Shown here piece after piece: positions 13,987-21,183 of a stretch of 25,453 nt of DNA. Each line of letters begins with the position of its first letter. The stretch's first letter is position 1. Made by a program: the position numbers and the translations under genes. Below the pieces are notes generated by a model. It was not told the origin of the DNA and made no database searches. It was given only the letters and a program-made list of their open reading frames with translations. The stretch comes from a virus, in IMG/VR virus record IMGVR_UViG_3300024433_001888, positions 1 through 25,453 of that record. One strand, written 5' to 3'.

Positions 13987-14931
13987 ATGGCAGAGAAGAA
14001 GGACAAGAAGGACGAGGCCACAACCGGGCTGCCGCCAACCGCGAAGCCGAGCCGGAGGAAGTACGTTGAGGCCAGCGAGAAGTTTCTCGAGGAGGCCTTG
14101 ATGGGGATGGAGCTGACCGAGGTCGAGCCGACCATCTCGATGGCGCTCTACGGTCGCGCGGGCGTAGGCAAGACCGTGTTTGGATCCACACTGCCCGCGC
14201 CGCTGATCCTGGCAGCCGAGTCCGGAGCGCTATCGATCCGCGACAAGATCGCCGATCCCGAGTGGCCGGGCAAGGTGATCGACATTAAGACCTACGATGA
14301 CGTTCTGCTGGCGCTGGAGTTCTGCCGCAAGGATACCAAGCGCAGGTTTAAGAGCGTGGTGATCGATTCGATTTCGGAATTGCAGCGCAAGTACATGGAT
14401 TACCTGATGGACACCAACCAGACGAACACGATGTCGCTGGACATGTACGGGCAATGCACCACCGAAATGCGGCGCCTGGTTCGCGAGTTCGTAGAACTCA
14501 AAATGCACGTCCTGGTCATCTGCGGCGTCCGCGATGACAAGGACGAGGAGCAGGGTGGCATCGTTCACAAGTGCGGGATGGTCGGGCGGATGTCTGACGA
14601 GCTGCCGCACCACGTTGACGTGGTTGGCTACATGGCGGTGCGCGCGCCGGGGGCGAAGGAAGAAGACCAGACGGTCAAGCGCTTCATCGTGACCCAGCCC
14701 ATGCCGAAATACGATGGCAAGGATCGCTCCGGCAAACTCGACCGGATCATGCGACCGGACTTCGCGTACTTCACCGAGAAGATCTTCGGGGAGCCCGCGC
14801 CGGAAGCACCCACTGCGGAGGCCGAGAAGGGAACGCCCGAGGCCGAGCCAGGCGATGATGCCAAGACAAGTTCCGCGCCGGAGACAGCGGCGCCAGATGC
14901 TGAGACCGATGGTGGAGGTGAGCAGGATTGA
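13987..14931 (+). CDS. Sak4-like RecA-fold ATPase (AAA_24 type)
   Basis: 314 residues from the ATG at 13987; TTGGAGG at 13974-13980 favours it over the ATG at 13981. Walker A is GRAGVGKT at 56-63 and Walker B is SVVIDSISEL at 123-132, in a RecA-like core of about 220 residues. The pattern matches phage Sak4/AAA_24 proteins, ATPases that promote single-strand annealing with a partner SSB during phage recombination. The last 50 residues form a low-complexity acidic Ala/Glu/Pro tail ending GGGEQD, plausibly a partner-binding tail. It overlaps the DUF669-type gene downstream, consistent with a recombination pair. Confidence 0.85.
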   Translation: MAEKKDKKDEATTGLPPTAKPSRRKYVEASEKFLEEALMGMELTEVEPTISMALYGRAGVGKTVFGSTLPAPLILAAESGALSIRDKIADPEWPGKVIDIKTYDDVLLALEFCRKDTKRRFKSVVIDSISELQRKYMDYLMDTNQTNTMSLDMYGQCTTEMRRLVREFVELKMHVLVICGVRDDKDEEQGGIVHKCGMVGRMSDELPHHVDVVGYMAVRAPGAKEEDQTVKRFIVTQPMPKYDGKDRSGKLDRIMRPDFAYFTEKIFGEPAPEAPTAEAEKGTPEAEPGDDAKTSSAPETAAPDAETDGGGEQD

Positions 14932-15329
14932 CCAGGATCACGTTCCCCGAAGATGATGGGCCGCAGTTTGAGCTCCTGCCAGAGGGGATATACCGGGCCC
15001 AGATATGGGCCATCGATGAACGTCTCGGCGAACAATCGCAGCAACCATACATGGCCTTCGATTTCAGGATCGAGCAGAGTCCGCGTCACCTTTTTGACAA
15101 TTTCAGCCTACAGCCCCAGGCGCTCTGGAGGTTAAAGCGCCTCTTCGAAACCCTTGGTTTACCGAGCAAGGGCACGCTGGACATTGATTGGGACAACGAG
15201 GTGGTAGGCTTAAGGGTGCAGTTGGTGGTTGAGCACAAAGAGAGCCGCGGGAAAATGCGGGAGGCCATTGTGGAATACCGCAACCCCTCACAAACGGGGC
15301 TCGATGAATTCGGGGAGGTGCCATTCTAA
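14928..15329 (+). CDS. DUF669-type protein, probable ssDNA-binding partner
   Basis: 133 residues with a TTG start at 14928 that overlaps the ATPase stop; GGTGGAGGTG lies upstream and decides this start. The beta-rich body with GIYRAQIWAIDER near residue 20, the RHLFDNFSLQPQALWRLK segment at about 53-70 and FETLGLPSKG next to it follow the DUF669 pattern, usually found beside phage recombination ATPases and replication initiators. Such proteins are thought to bind single-stranded DNA or aid recombination. The family assignment is from memory of motif order, without an alignment. Confidence 0.75.
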   Translation: MTRITFPEDDGPQFELLPEGIYRAQIWAIDERLGEQSQQPYMAFDFRIEQSPRHLFDNFSLQPQALWRLKRLFETLGLPSKGTLDIDWDNEVVGLRVQLVVEHKESRGKMREAIVEYRNPSQTGLDEFGEVPF

Positions 15330-15348
15330 CGACGGGAAGGAGCCATCG

Positions 15349-16440
15349 ATGCCGGACAAAATAGGGATCCGGTTTGACCGGCCACGCGCGCAGCGTGGGT
15401 TTGTGATGATAGATTACGTCATCGTCACAGACACAGATCTGTCGGATGGAGCCTTCCGCACCTATGCGGTGCTGAGAAAATTCGCATGGGATCACGAAGC
15501 GTCATTGACTGAAGATGGTGACCCCTTTTGTTACCCGGGCTTGACGCGCATTGCCGAAGAAAGGGGGCAAAGCGAACGGAATGTGATTAGACACATTCAA
15601 GAAATCGTCAAGCGAGGGTATCTCACGAAGGAGCGGCGCGGGCAGGGCCAGACGAATCTGTACATAATCGTGACCAGCCTGCTCGCTTTTGAACTCAGAA
15701 GTGACAATATTGTCATATCTAGAAGTGACACCGGTGTCACCCGAAGTATACTCAGTAAAGACTCCGCTGATAATGCCGCCGCCAAGGGCGGCGAGCCTGC
15801 GCTTAAAGCGCAGGCGTATACACGTGAGAAGCTTATGGGGGCCATCAATGCGTTCCGCGATCTGCATTTGCGGAAAAAACAGCGCAAATATTTGGTCAAT
15901 TGGTCACGAGATACCGCAGCGCTGAAGCCGGTATTGGAGACGTACCCGCTCGATACGGTGCAGCAGATGATAGCCATTTATATCACGATGCCACGCCGAA
16001 GATATACCGTCGCCGCATTCGCCACGGCGGTGCCAGACCTGATTGTGTTACTGGATGAATGGCAGACGCGGCAGGCGCGCAAACAGAAGATACAGGGAGA
16101 GCTAACGGCGCTCGAGAGGTTGAGCCGGGGATTTGAAGAGGAAGTGATAAACGCAGGGGCGATGCTCAAGACGCTCGATGAAAGATTGACCGCATTGATT
16201 AAGCCCGGGATCATTCCGGACGCAGCCACACGCGATGCGATCGCGCGGGTCAATGAAGACAGTGCCGTGGTGATGTCGGGGATCTTTGAGCGCGCCTGCC
16301 AATCTGCCGGGGTACCAACCGGACTGGCCGGAGAGGTTCTCAAAGAGATCGATGGCCAATGGGATGATGTGCGAGGGGCAATTAAGAAATGTACACAACG
16401 GCGGATTCCAAAAGAGGGAGGTGATAAACCTGCCGGATAA
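15349..16440 (+). CDS. Winged-helix replication initiator (lambda O-like organisation)
   Basis: 363 residues from the ATG at 15349, preceded by GGGAAGGAGCC; the open frame extends upstream to 15229 inside the previous gene. Residues 31-107 form a winged-helix domain of the HTH_36/replication-protein type (LSDGAFRTYAVLRKF, YPGLTRIAEERGQSERNVIRHI, then GYLTKERRGQGQTNLYII as the wing). A serine/aspartate/alanine-rich linker at about 115-158 follows, then a helical C-terminus with a probable coiled coil. The DNA encoding the linker carries repeated palindromes and hairpins, the arrangement of lambda O with its origin. It probably melts the origin and recruits a helicase. Confidence 0.78.
   Translation: MPDKIGIRFDRPRAQRGFVMIDYVIVTDTDLSDGAFRTYAVLRKFAWDHEASLTEDGDPFCYPGLTRIAEERGQSERNVIRHIQEIVKRGYLTKERRGQGQTNLYIIVTSLLAFELRSDNIVISRSDTGVTRSILSKDSADNAAAKGGEPALKAQAYTREKLMGAINAFRDLHLRKKQRKYLVNWSRDTAALKPVLETYPLDTVQQMIAIYITMPRRRYTVAAFATAVPDLIVLLDEWQTRQARKQKIQGELTALERLSRGFEEEVINAGAMLKTLDERLTALIKPGIIPDAATRDAIARVNEDSAVVMSGIFERACQSAGVPTGLAGEVLKEIDGQWDDVRGAIKKCTQRRIPKEGGDKPAG
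15697..15815. other. Probable replication origin inside the initiator gene
   Basis: AGAAGTGACA occurs at 15697-15706 and again 24 bases later at 15721-15730. Each copy opens a perfect palindrome: TGACAATATTGTCA (15702-15715) and GTGACACCGGTGTCAC (15725-15740), separated by an AT-rich stretch. Further on, GCCGCC pairs with GGCGGC around 15777-15792, and GCCTGCGCTT pairs with AAGCGCAGGC at 15795-15815 across one central base. Together they resemble iterons plus stem-loops, placed between the DNA-binding and C-terminal domains of the initiator. Confidence 0.6.
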
Positions 16441-16855
16441 ACCATTCATATTCCTTGTCCAAGGAGGGGATTCCCCCGAGGTAGTTCCTAAAGCCGAAGT
16501 GGTACCTATTCAGGCCATGGCCGAAGCGTCGCGGCGAGCACATGCCGGGATGCACAATACGCGCGCTTTTTATAAGCGTGTTATGACAGAGATGGCTGAA
16601 GCACAGGTAGATGATCCGGCTCTTCAGGGACTCACGCAACGCCAGGCATTTGTGATTCTGTTGCAGAAATATCTGCAGGTTGACAGCACGATCGCCCCTC
16701 AGATCACGGAATTCGCGGCCAAGGTTATTACGCTACTGCGCTGCGTTGGGATGCCTGGTTCGCCGCACGCACGTGCAAATAGTGAGTCGCTGAAAATGGC
16801 TGCACAAATTGCCTGGGCATTTGCCGAACACATGAAGGGAGAGCATACGCCATGA
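16430..16855 (+). CDS. Hypothetical replication-module protein with a likely CTG start
   Basis: 141 residues if translation begins at CTG 16430. A near-perfect ribosome site, GGGAGGTGAT (16416-16425), lies five bases upstream. The GTG at 16421 is buried in that site, and the first ATG (16517) has none. The CTG overlaps the end of the initiator gene. The protein is helical in its second half (RQAFVILLQKYLQ, ITEFAAKVITLLRC, LKMAAQIAWAFAEHM) with no recognised motif. It lies between the initiator and the DUF932 gene, so it may be a replication accessory such as a helicase loader; it lacks a visible P-loop. Confidence 0.65.
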   Translation: MPDKPFIFLVQGGDSPEVVPKAEVVPIQAMAEASRRAHAGMHNTRAFYKRVMTEMAEAQVDDPALQGLTQRQAFVILLQKYLQVDSTIAPQITEFAAKVITLLRCVGMPGSPHARANSESLKMAAQIAWAFAEHMKGEHTP

Positions 16856-17901
16856 GAATTATCCCGAAATATCGGCATGACTTCGAATCGATCGCCGATG
16901 CTCGCGCGTTCATGGTGAATCGCGAGGTGCATGATTTTGATGTCGTCGCAGGCGATAGCGGCTTTGGATTCGCTGGCGACATGGTACGGATCGGGGCACG
17001 TGCGTACCCGATCTCAGAATCTTTCCTGCAGGCATTTGCGGGATTTGTCAGCCCGAAGATCCCGATCCGCTTTGCCCGGGATGTACCTGCGGATCTATTC
17101 GAGACCATAGGGACTCGCCTGTTGCGCACCGAGAAGGTGAAGGGCACGCATTTCCAAGTCCGGGTTGAGGCCTGGCGGGATCCGCAGACACAGATGCAAA
17201 CCCGGATCGTTGCGCAAGCAATTGTGAGCGATAGGTATCGCTGGCTCAATCACGAACGGGTTCTCGATGAAGCCCTGGCCGTAACCGATAAAGGCCAGGT
17301 TACGCTGACCGATCTGATGCTGCGGGTGCGAGCACAGACTGAGCAATTCATGGTGCAGCCCTGGGACAACATGGCCAACGTTTCAACGGACGATTTGCAT
17401 TCTGTCGGCTTTGAGATCTTGAACAGTGAAACCCGCAACTTAGCAATCAGCGTTGCGCCCTATGTGTTACGGCTGGTCTGTACCAACGGGCTGGTTGTTG
17501 CCGAGAAGAATCTCGCACAGATCTGGAAACAGAAACACATGGTCGATCCCGATTCGGCGCTCCGGACTGTCCGGGAAATTATTAATGACCCTGAACGTTG
17601 GGAAGAAGTCGCGGAGATCTACGCAGACAATGCGGAGGCGATGTCCAGGATGTTGCTGCGCGATGCTCAAGGCCAGACCGATATCCGTGATGTCGCCTTA
17701 GATCTGGAAGCGCAGATCGGGCGGAAACGCTGGCTTGTGATATGGGAAGATCTACAGTCGCAGAAACCCAGGGTCGCGCTCACGCGTTGGGATCTACTGA
17801 ATGCGATTACCCGATATGCACAAGATCAGGCGCCGGATATGCGGCGCGGTCTTGAGGCTTATGCTGGCATTTATATGGCAGCCAGTTTACAGGAGGCGTG
17901 A
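16852..17901 (+). CDS. DUF932-type phage/plasmid protein
   Basis: 349 residues; the ATG overlaps the previous stop. It follows the DUF932 pattern: a beta-rich N-terminus with repeated aromatic turns, the region QAIVSDRYRWLNHERVLDE at about 123-141, and the family-like segment SVAPYVLRLVCTNGLVV at about 199-215. DUF932 proteins are frequent on phages and plasmids near recombination genes; their biochemical role is poorly defined, with proposed links to DNA recombination or anti-defence. Placement beside the initiator and upstream of the nuclease fits that pattern. The downstream start lies on its stop codon. Confidence 0.75.
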   Translation: MRIIPKYRHDFESIADARAFMVNREVHDFDVVAGDSGFGFAGDMVRIGARAYPISESFLQAFAGFVSPKIPIRFARDVPADLFETIGTRLLRTEKVKGTHFQVRVEAWRDPQTQMQTRIVAQAIVSDRYRWLNHERVLDEALAVTDKGQVTLTDLMLRVRAQTEQFMVQPWDNMANVSTDDLHSVGFEILNSETRNLAISVAPYVLRLVCTNGLVVAEKNLAQIWKQKHMVDPDSALRTVREIINDPERWEEVAEIYADNAEAMSRMLLRDAQGQTDIRDVALDLEAQIGRKRWLVIWEDLQSQKPRVALTRWDLLNAITRYAQDQAPDMRRGLEAYAGIYMAASLQEA

Positions 17902-18185
17902 TGGCAGCGAAGATGTTTTTTATGAAGGTGCCGGCAGATGCATCAGAGGAAGATCTTTCGAGGTTGCGCCATGCGCTCAGCGATCTGGCAGACCGAACAG
18001 AACAGAAAGGCGAGCGCTGGGGCTTTGCCATCATCCCCCAGGAGTGGGATCCGATGGCACATGTGGAGGTGTTGGAATTTCTGCGGCAGCTCTTAAAAGT
18101 TGTCGTAGACATAACGACGAAAGAGAAACTGCTGGCTGTTATTGAGCGGGCCTTTGAACCCATGGAGGATCCGCCCAAAGCGTAA
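17901..18185 (+). CDS. Hypothetical replication-module protein
   Basis: 94 residues from the ATG at 17901; AGGAGG at 17891-17896 lies four bases upstream, and a GTG at 17898 is too close to it. The protein is largely helical with an acidic N-terminal helix (ASEEDLSRLRHALSDLADR), a strand (GFAIIPQEW) and a long helix near the C-terminus (VLEFLRQLLKVVVDITTKEK). No family was recognised. It overlaps the DUF932 gene by one base and is followed directly by the large hairpin structure at 18190-18325. Confidence 0.6.
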   Translation: MAAKMFFMKVPADASEEDLSRLRHALSDLADRTEQKGERWGFAIIPQEWDPMAHVEVLEFLRQLLKVVVDITTKEKLLAVIERAFEPMEDPPKA

Positions 18186-18189
18186 TATT

Positions 18190-18325
18190 ATGGCCGAACC
18201 GAGCGCAGCGCATCAAGTCGCCACGTTCTTGTGGCGCGGAACTCGCAGCTCTGCTGGTGCGGATGGCCGCTGTCATGGATGGTAGTGCCGCACCGGAACC
18301 TTATGCCTGCGCTCGGGGAGGCCAT
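18190..18325 (+). ncRNA. Candidate multi-branched structured RNA
   Basis: A 16-pair closing stem has two perfect parts: ATGGCC (18190-18195) with GGCCAT (18320-18325), and CCGAGCGCAG (18199-18208) with CTGCGCTCGG (18307-18316), separated by a symmetric GAA/GGA internal loop. Inside are a perfect 6-bp hairpin (18219-18236), a 4-bp hairpin (18246-18256) and a perfect 7-bp stem (18256-18262 with 18288-18294). Nothing coding fits the 156-base gap. The structure ends six bases before the AAAGGAG ribosome site of the gene at 18342, so a cis-regulatory leader or riboswitch-like role is possible. No known riboswitch family was recognised. Confidence 0.55.
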
Positions 18326-18341
18326 CTGAAAGGAGATAGGC

Positions 18342-18542
18342 ATGCCGTATTACGTCCCGCGAGGGTCACAGGGGGTTATCGAAACATACAAGACCGAGAA
18401 GTGTCGGATGTGTGGCCAGCATTCATTTACGTGTCCGATACGAGGGTTCCTCTTCGAAAACCGGAAGCTCAAGGTGAAGGTTTTAATCTGTCCCGCCTGG
18501 ACAGAGCGTGCGAAAAACCGCGAGGAGAGGGTGGAAATATGA
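18342..18542 (+). CDS. Small zinc-binding protein downstream of a structured leader
   Basis: 66 residues; AAAGGAG lies about eight bases before the ATG. CRMCGQHSFTC and a later ICPAW supply four cysteines that could form one zinc site. The rest is strongly basic (RGFLFENRKLKVKV, TERAKNREERVE). Its stop overlaps the next gene's ATG at 18539. The strongly folded element at 18190-18325 immediately precedes it, so its translation is the most likely target of any control exerted there. No family was recognised. Confidence 0.6.
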   Translation: MPYYVPRGSQGVIETYKTEKCRMCGQHSFTCPIRGFLFENRKLKVKVLICPAWTERAKNREERVEI

Positions 18543-18871
18543 GGGATGATGACCGGCGCCTTTTCAGGGCGCGATACCGGCGCGGCTTTGATGGCAAATG
18601 GATCCCCTGTGCGGATGCTGAGATATTGCACCCTGGAGACACATTCGTGACAGTCAAGGCGGGGGTATGGGTCGTCTCCGCGCGCGACAGCGGTGTTGGA
18701 ATCGAGGTGCGCGCCATGAAGGGAATTACTGTTAAGCGAGGGATAGGGACGCTCTACCGCAACGTGGTCGCCTTCCGACACCTCTATGGCGAGGAAGCGC
18801 AGGAGGTGCTCGCCGATTACGATGCAAGAGTCGGGGGATTACTCGACGGAATGGAGAAAGGCGATGGCTAA
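18539..18871 (+). CDS. Hypothetical basic protein
   Basis: 110 residues from the ATG at 18539, overlapping the previous stop as ATGA; a longer upstream frame from 18257 would run through the previous gene and the structured element and is rejected. The N-terminus is very basic (RRLFRARYRRGFDGKW), the middle is beta-rich (GDTFVTVKAGVWVVSARDSGVG, VKRGIGTLYRNVV), and an acidic helix closes it. It may be a small OB- or SH3-like nucleic-acid binder; this is not established. It is coupled to the nuclease gene that follows by an eight-base overlap. Confidence 0.6.
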   Translation: MRDDDRRLFRARYRRGFDGKWIPCADAEILHPGDTFVTVKAGVWVVSARDSGVGIEVRAMKGITVKRGIGTLYRNVVAFRHLYGEEAQEVLADYDARVGGLLDGMEKGDG

Positions 18872-19655
18872 AGAGTGGTTTAAATTCATCTCAATTTCTC
18901 AAGAGGGGAGTTTCCGTGATTGCCCCTATCGGTATTATCTGGAACGCATCCTGAAGATCCCGCGCGTAACAACGGTGCAGCAATTGTTCGGATCGGCGAT
19001 GCATGCCGCGCTTGCGCTTTTCAACCGGGGGTTGCGCAGCGGGACGGTTCTGCCATTTGATCTTCTCGTGTGGGAATGGCAGAAGGCCTTCGGGGCGCCG
19101 AATGATTATTGGGAGTATCGCGCGCGCCGGATCCTCGCGCATTATATCGCAGATGTCGCGCCGCACTTGGGCAAGCCGCTGTTGGTGGAAGAGCAGTTCT
19201 ATATCGACATTACCGATCGGCTGCCGTATAAGAGTCGGGTGCGATATATCCTAACCGGCATCATCGATCTTCTCACCGAGGACATGGCTCTCGCGGACTA
19301 TAAGGTCGTTAAGAAGATCCGAACGATCCAGGATGTTATGCAAGAGGTTTGTTATCTGGAAGGCGTCCGGCGGATGCTGAAAATAGCACCGGATACGGCT
19401 TGCCGGATCCATATCATTCGGGAAAGCGATCCGGTGGAGGTTGTGCGCGATTGGATGCAGGTTCAACAGAAAGACATTGACGAATTTTGGGATCGGATGA
19501 TAGGCTTCGTGGGGCATTTGAGGAGGCGCGTCTTTATGAAAAACACTCAATCAAGATGGTGCCATCCGCGTTGGTGCCCTCACTACGGCACTGTCTGTCA
19601 CCCCGAATCCATTGAGGAGGTGGCACCTACATGTCACGCAGGCGCATCTGTTTGA
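18864..19655 (+). CDS. Cas4/RecB-like PD-(D/E)XK nuclease with Fe-S cysteines
   Basis: 263 residues from the ATG at 18864. Motifs appear in the expected order: C20 in SFRDCPYRYYLERI, a GSAMHAAL helix at 43-50 with H47, VEEQF at 108-112, GIIDLL at 132-137 with D135, LADYKVVKK at 143-151 (D145, K147), QEVCYL at about 160-165, and a terminal cluster of C233, C238 and C245. The early lone cysteine plus three late ones is the 4Fe-4S arrangement of Cas4/AddB nucleases. It probably resects DNA ends for recombination together with the Sak4-type module. No cas1/cas2 or CRISPR array is nearby, so it is a phage recombination nuclease. Confidence 0.83.
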   Translation: MAKEWFKFISISQEGSFRDCPYRYYLERILKIPRVTTVQQLFGSAMHAALALFNRGLRSGTVLPFDLLVWEWQKAFGAPNDYWEYRARRILAHYIADVAPHLGKPLLVEEQFYIDITDRLPYKSRVRYILTGIIDLLTEDMALADYKVVKKIRTIQDVMQEVCYLEGVRRMLKIAPDTACRIHIIRESDPVEVVRDWMQVQQKDIDEFWDRMIGFVGHLRRRVFMKNTQSRWCHPRWCPHYGTVCHPESIEEVAPTCHAGASV

Positions 19656-20209
19656 TCGTATCGATCCTGCTGCTTGTGCTCCTGGGGACTGCTGAGGCGC
19701 GCAAGTTCGAATATCTGTTCGAAGTACCTCTCGAGGACGGTGCGCGGTTGTGTTGCGTTGGAGGGGTGAATCAATATAGCCTCTGGCCGACGCTTTTCAA
19801 GTGGTGGGAACGAAGGCTGCAGGATAAGGGTTGCCTACAAATCCACCAATACATGATCGCGCATCCAGCCGATTGGACGATGTGGCATCTCTACGTGCCC
19901 GATAGCGCGGAGGTGTCTTTCGATGTACTGTCGCAGGTGGTTCTGCGGTTTGCGAATGGTCGCGATCTGCATAGCCATGAAATTCTCGCGACAGAATCGC
20001 CACGCATGTGTGAGGTCTTTTCAACCGGCACGCAGATTTTGAGGTTCTGCGATGGCGCTTGGTATAGCCGATCATCGTGCGGGGCATTTGTGATCTGGAT
20101 TGCCTTCGATGAAGGTTCTCTTGACCTCGACCACGACGATAGAGATCTGGACAAGGCCGAGTTCGTTCCGCCAGCGGAGGTGATTCTTGAGAGGAGGGAT
20201 GTCCGATGA
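19631..20209 (+). CDS. Secreted protein with signal peptide, function unknown
   Basis: 192 residues; GAGGAGGTGG before the ATG, with a 25-base overlap into the nuclease gene. Residues 1-23 are a textbook Sec signal: SRRR, then IVSILLLVLLG and an AEA-R cleavage site. The mature part has six cysteines, possibly disulfide-bonded (LCCVGG, KGCLQ, PRMCE, RFCDG, SSCGAF), and a very acidic stretch (LDLDHDDRDLDK) near the end. It would act outside the cytoplasm of an infected or lysogenised cell. Superinfection exclusion or surface modification is possible. No family was recognised. Confidence 0.7.
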   Translation: MSRRRICLIVSILLLVLLGTAEARKFEYLFEVPLEDGARLCCVGGVNQYSLWPTLFKWWERRLQDKGCLQIHQYMIAHPADWTMWHLYVPDSAEVSFDVLSQVVLRFANGRDLHSHEILATESPRMCEVFSTGTQILRFCDGAWYSRSSCGAFVIWIAFDEGSLDLDHDDRDLDKAEFVPPAEVILERRDVR

Positions 20210-20358
20210 AGCGGCTCCATCTCATGATTCTAACCTTGGCGGTGCTCGCTACCCCACTGTTCCCCGCCATCGTTTCGGCTTCTGAGGAGAGGACGGAGTG
20301 GTGGTGGTATGTAATCGAATGGCTTATGGAACAGGGGGGCAGCTGGAACTTGTGGTAA
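20206..20358 (+). CDS. Small secreted or anchored peptide, tryptophan-rich
   Basis: 50 residues; the ATG overlaps the end of the previous gene and GAGGAGGG lies upstream. Residues 1-25 form a signal or anchor (KRLHLMILTLAVLATPLFPA) with a possible VSA-S cleavage site; the mature part (EERTEWWWYVIEWLMEQ) has five tryptophans and ends GSWNLW. The unusual tryptophan content suggests membrane-interface insertion. It is tightly linked to another secreted gene. The function is unknown. Confidence 0.5.
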   Translation: MKRLHLMILTLAVLATPLFPAIVSASEERTEWWWYVIEWLMEQGGSWNLW

Positions 20359-20372
20359 CAGGGAGGTGACTT

Positions 20373-20639
20373 TTGGAACGGCGAACGGTTGCTCTGCGCG
20401 ATGAGGATTGGCGGGTGATATATGAAACCGCCGTCTGGTTGACCATGCAGCAGGGCCGACACGTCTCGCTGGCCAAGGCCATGAAGGTAGTGCTTGGTGA
20501 GCTCAAGCGGCAGGATTGGTTTCGGAAGAATTCGCAGGCTCTGCTCAAGGCATTGGCAGCCTTGGGCGAAACGAAGGAGGTGCCGGATGCGAAAAATCTT
20601 AGCGGTAGTGGTGATCGTGCTACTCGCGATGGCGGCTAG
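20373..20639 (+). CDS. Small helical protein, possible ribbon-helix-helix regulator
   Basis: 88 residues with a TTG start at 20373 immediately after GGGAGGTGACTT, a near-perfect ribosome site. The N-terminal RTVALRDEDWRVIYETAVWL and the following SLAKAMKVVLGELKRQDW could form strand-helix-helix, as in ribbon-helix-helix DNA-binding proteins, though the match is weak. The C-terminal third is polar. It overlaps the next gene by 53 bases, which is large but both reading frames have good ribosome sites. It may regulate the surrounding secreted genes; that is speculative. Confidence 0.5.
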   Translation: MERRTVALRDEDWRVIYETAVWLTMQQGRHVSLAKAMKVVLGELKRQDWFRKNSQALLKALAALGETKEVPDAKNLSGSGDRATRDGG

Positions 20640-21183
20640 TACGTTTGCCGAAGATCAGGGCGGTGGTGCAATCAAGCCCGGCATAGGCTATCGATTCACC
20701 ATCGCGGAGAACCCCGAGGTGGAGATTCAAACCTCGACCATCATCGAAATCGCCGGGCACTACTTGGTACCACTTACGGCCAATGGTGAGTGGAACCTAC
20801 AGGTAGTGGGCGGCAGCGGTATTGCCAACGACCTTACAAATGCAATCGTGGGCATTGGCGGGACATATGCACCCGAAGAGGTGCAGAACGTGATGGTCGG
20901 CATGGCGATGTTTTTTGATGTGACCTTCCCGACCGATGCGTTTCGGGATGCAGCCACGCTTACGGCCGAAGAGATAGATGCGGGGCTGAAGGTCACCGAC
21001 GATGAGGCTTGGCTGTCAATGGGGATCGAAGCGCAAATTGACTTCAAGGCAGCGGGCCTGCCGGGTTCACTCGTATTGGGATGGGGTCGTGGATTCCGGG
21101 GTAAGCCGGATCAGGCATACTTCGCATTCCAGATTCCGATGTCGACTGAGAGTACAGAGGATCGCGTCAAGCGATCGCCGTAA
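20587..21183 (+). CDS. Secreted beta-rich protein with signal peptide
   Basis: 198 residues from the ATG at 20587, after GAAGGAGGTG. Residues 1-22 are a Sec signal (MRKILAVVVIVLLAMAAST, cleavage after TFA). The mature protein has glycine-rich strands with alternating residues (GYRFTIAENPEVEIQ, GHYLVPL, GSLVLGWGRGF, YFAFQIPM), suggesting an eight-strand-like barrel or periplasmic beta protein of the sort seen in outer-membrane proteins. No cysteines are evident. The stop overlaps the resolvase start as TAATG. It may alter the host envelope; the role is unproven. Confidence 0.65.
   Translation: MRKILAVVVIVLLAMAASTFAEDQGGGAIKPGIGYRFTIAENPEVEIQTSTIIEIAGHYLVPLTANGEWNLQVVGGSGIANDLTNAIVGIGGTYAPEEVQNVMVGMAMFFDVTFPTDAFRDAATLTAEEIDAGLKVTDDEAWLSMGIEAQIDFKAAGLPGSLVLGWGRGFRGKPDQAYFAFQIPMSTESTEDRVKRSP

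Noticed and set aside
18864-19655. Cas4-like nuclease as evidence of a CRISPR adaptation module
   Set aside because: No repeat-spacer array and no cas1 or cas2 like gene is visible; phages commonly carry Cas4-like nucleases for recombination.
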